Below are positions 62,628-64,000 of a DNA stretch of 64,000 bases, piece after piece. Numbering within the stretch: position 1 is the stretch's first letter; every line of letters begins with the position of its first letter. The notes beneath the pieces are model-generated. The model had not been told where the DNA came from. It saw nothing but the letters and a program-made list of their open reading frames with translations, and did not search any database. The position numbers and the translations under genes were made by a program. The stretch covers positions 20,872-84,871 of the forward strand of contig NZ_VFEV01000028.1 in NCBI RefSeq assembly GCF_007858275.1. The letters run 5' to 3'. This stretch comes from Pseudomonas proteolytica. Lineage in GTDB: Bacteria > Pseudomonadota > Gammaproteobacteria > Pseudomonadales > Pseudomonadaceae.

Positions 62628-62658
62628 TAGGCGAAATGTAAGGTGGGAAAAAATTTTA

Positions 62659-62674
62659 GTCAAACGTTTGGGTA
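62659..62674. promoter_or_regulatory. LacI-type operator 2 (CAAACGTTTG core)
   Basis: Core palindrome 62661-62670 in TCAAACGTTTGGGT. Centre-to-centre distance to operator 1 is 45 bp, about four helical turns. Confidence 0.7.
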
Positions 62675-62754
62675 AAGATTTATCTGCGGCTGCGGTACGC
62701 CCGTTCGGGTAGAATCTGCGCGCTAAATATCAGACAGTCGGAAGCCCCTCAGAC

Positions 62755-63783
62755 ATGCCGAGCCCATCTCGTCCAGCCACCTTGAAGTCCATGGCGACCG
62801 CACTTGGCGTGCATGTCTCCACGGTGTCCCGGGTACTCAACGGCGACCCGGCCGGGGTCGAGCGCGCGGCGTCTGCCGAAGTGGTGGCGCGTATCCGGGA
62901 GTTGGCAAAAGAGCTGGATTATCGACCGAACACGCAGGCATCTAGCCTGAAACTGCGCAAAAGCCAGGAAATCTGTGTGCTGATGCCGCGCCTCACCGAC
63001 CTGGTGATGGCGACCATTTACGACAGCATCGACAGTGCGGCCGAACAGGCCGGCTACCTGACCTTCGTCTCCAATACCGACGACCAGCAACCCCGCCAGA
63101 TGGCCCGTGCCGAACATGCCTTACGCCGCTCGGTGGCCGGGCTGATCGTCGGCGACTCACATGTCGGCGAAAGCCAGCCGCTCCTGGAACTGCTGGCGCG
63201 CAAGCACATTCCCTACGTGCTGGTCAGTCGCCAGATTGCCGGGCATCTGGCGGCGTGCAGCGACGATGAACGTGGCGGCTGGCTGGCGGCCGAGCACTTG
63301 TACCAGTTGGGCTGTCGCGATGTGGCCATTCTGGCGGGCGAACGGCATGCCTCCACCGGGGCTGATCGCACGCGCGGGTTTACCCGTTATTACCGGGAGC
63401 AAGGCATTACGCTGCGCCCGGAATGGACGCTCAATGGTCCTTTTGACAGCCTTACCGGGCACCGCCAGGGCGAGTACCTGTTGGGGCTCAGCCCACGGCC
63501 ACAGGCGTTTTTCGCGGTCAATGACTTCCTGGCCATCGGCTTGATGGGGGCCGCACGTGACAAGGGCCTGATGCCGGGCAAGGACATTGCCGTGGTGGGC
63601 TTCAACGACATACCACTGGCCAATGAACTGATGGTGCCCCTGACCAGCGTGCGCCTGCCCCTGGCAGACATGGGCCGGCATGCGGTTGAGCTGCTGCTCA
63701 AGCGCATCGAGGGCGAGGCGTGCGAGTCGATCATGGTGGCGCCGCAGTTGCAGGTACGGGCGAGTTCGTCTTTGTTGCACTGA
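62755..63783 (+). CDS. LacI-family transcriptional regulator
   Basis: 342 residues. The helix-turn-helix (LKSMATALGVHVSTVSRVLNGD, about 8-29) and hinge (LDYRPNTQASSLKLRKS) precede a sugar-binding-protein-like effector domain (ICVLMPRLTDLVMATIYDSI ... ADRTRGFTRYY ... AFFAVNDFLAIGLM ... DIAVVGFNDIPLANELM). It probably represses the divergent MFS-amidase operon and itself through the two CAAACGTTTG sites. Confidence 0.92.
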   Translation: MPSPSRPATLKSMATALGVHVSTVSRVLNGDPAGVERAASAEVVARIRELAKELDYRPNTQASSLKLRKSQEICVLMPRLTDLVMATIYDSIDSAAEQAGYLTFVSNTDDQQPRQMARAEHALRRSVAGLIVGDSHVGESQPLLELLARKHIPYVLVSRQIAGHLAACSDDERGGWLAAEHLYQLGCRDVAILAGERHASTGADRTRGFTRYYREQGITLRPEWTLNGPFDSLTGHRQGEYLLGLSPRPQAFFAVNDFLAIGLMGAARDKGLMPGKDIAVVGFNDIPLANELMVPLTSVRLPLADMGRHAVELLLKRIEGEACESIMVAPQLQVRASSSLLH

Positions 63784-63811
63784 CTGAGGGCTGGCCATCG
63801 GCGGTAGAAAA

Positions 63812-63864
63812 TGTGGGAGCGGGCTTGCCCGCGATAGCCATAGGTATCTACACAACTTTGCCGC
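63812..63864. repeat. REP with extended 45-base unit
   Basis: TGTGGGAGCGGGCTTGCCCGCGATAGCCATAGGTATCTACACAACTTT; copy of the element at 59731 with a single difference. Confidence 0.85.
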
Positions 63865-63891
63865 AACGCCTAGATCCAGGCAGATAGCGCA

Positions 63892-64000
63892 GTTGTGGCG
63901 AGCGGGCTTGCCCCGCGCTGGGCTGCGAAGCAGCCCCAATAAGCCGAATGCGTTGTACCAGATACACCGCAGCGGCTGGTTTTGGGGCTGCTTCGCAGGA
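63892..64000. repeat. Long inverted repeat of the GCTGGGCTGCGAAGCAGCCCC family, cut by the window edge
   Basis: GTTGTGGCGAGCGGGCTTGCCCCGCGCTGGGCTGCGAAGCAGCCCCAATAAG and, at the edge, the start of the complementary arm (TTTTGGGGCTGCTTCGCAGG). Same family as 31930-32061. Confidence 0.85.

Overview
The window looks like chromosome of a Pseudomonas of the P. fluorescens group. It is GC-rich and densely coded. Intergenic gaps are studded with the REP/REPIN hairpins typical of that group (arms of the type GTGGGAGCGGGCTTGC). The genes are ordinary Pseudomonas accessory metabolism, iron uptake and transport. I see no rRNA, tRNA, CRISPR array, insertion sequence or prophage.

Layout. 1-4390: the tail of a Gfo/Idh/MocA oxidoreductase and a three-gene sugar ABC transporter, probably for myo-inositol; a GGAA-N6-TTCC site (the known IolR motif) lies between them. 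4829-10158: a DksA paralogue lacking two zinc-ligand cysteines, a chemoreceptor, several small conserved proteins and an orphan glycine-betaine-type binding protein. 10306-13433: a TonB receptor, a DUF2946 protein and a small membrane protein. 13572-19647: a six-gene Mrp/Sha/Pha cation/proton antiporter operon with fused A and B subunits. 19828-21781: a DMT exporter, an XRE-cupin regulator and a cupin protein.

21952-30626 is a seven-gene block: TonB receptor behind a Fur-like box, alanine-racemase-fold PLP decarboxylase, SbnB-like dehydrogenase, MATE exporter, HisC-like aminotransferase, SbnA-like PLP synthase and a GNAT. It carries the logic for making 2,3-diaminopropionate plus export and uptake, yet has no NRPS or NIS synthetase. 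It may make an undescribed small metallophore or amino-acid-derived metabolite.

30823-37912: an alcohol dehydrogenase, a Fur-box-preceded PepSY membrane operon, a two-component system and a MocR regulator. 38046-43472: divergent from the MocR gene, mvaA-mvaB, a TctA-like permease and an OprD porin, which together read as a mevalonate-utilisation unit. 43589-49720: an unusual operon of a type-3 copper tyrosinase, an unrecognised partner, a secreted mono-heme protein and a secreted His/Met-rich protein, with a divergent Lrp regulator.

51023-51814 is a lone gene of atypical composition preceded by an exact hrp box (GGAACC-N16-CCACAGA), with an N-terminus that fits type III export rules; it is a candidate unlisted effector. 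51964-59726: a LysR regulator, a complete Liv-type ABC transporter, and homologues of the two enzymes that turn 2-aminothiazoline-4-carboxylate into cysteine. 59830-63783: an amidase and an MFS carrier divergent from a LacI repressor, with two operators in the gap. Further REP and related repeats close the window.

Functions come from reading motifs and family resemblance by eye; no database search was run.
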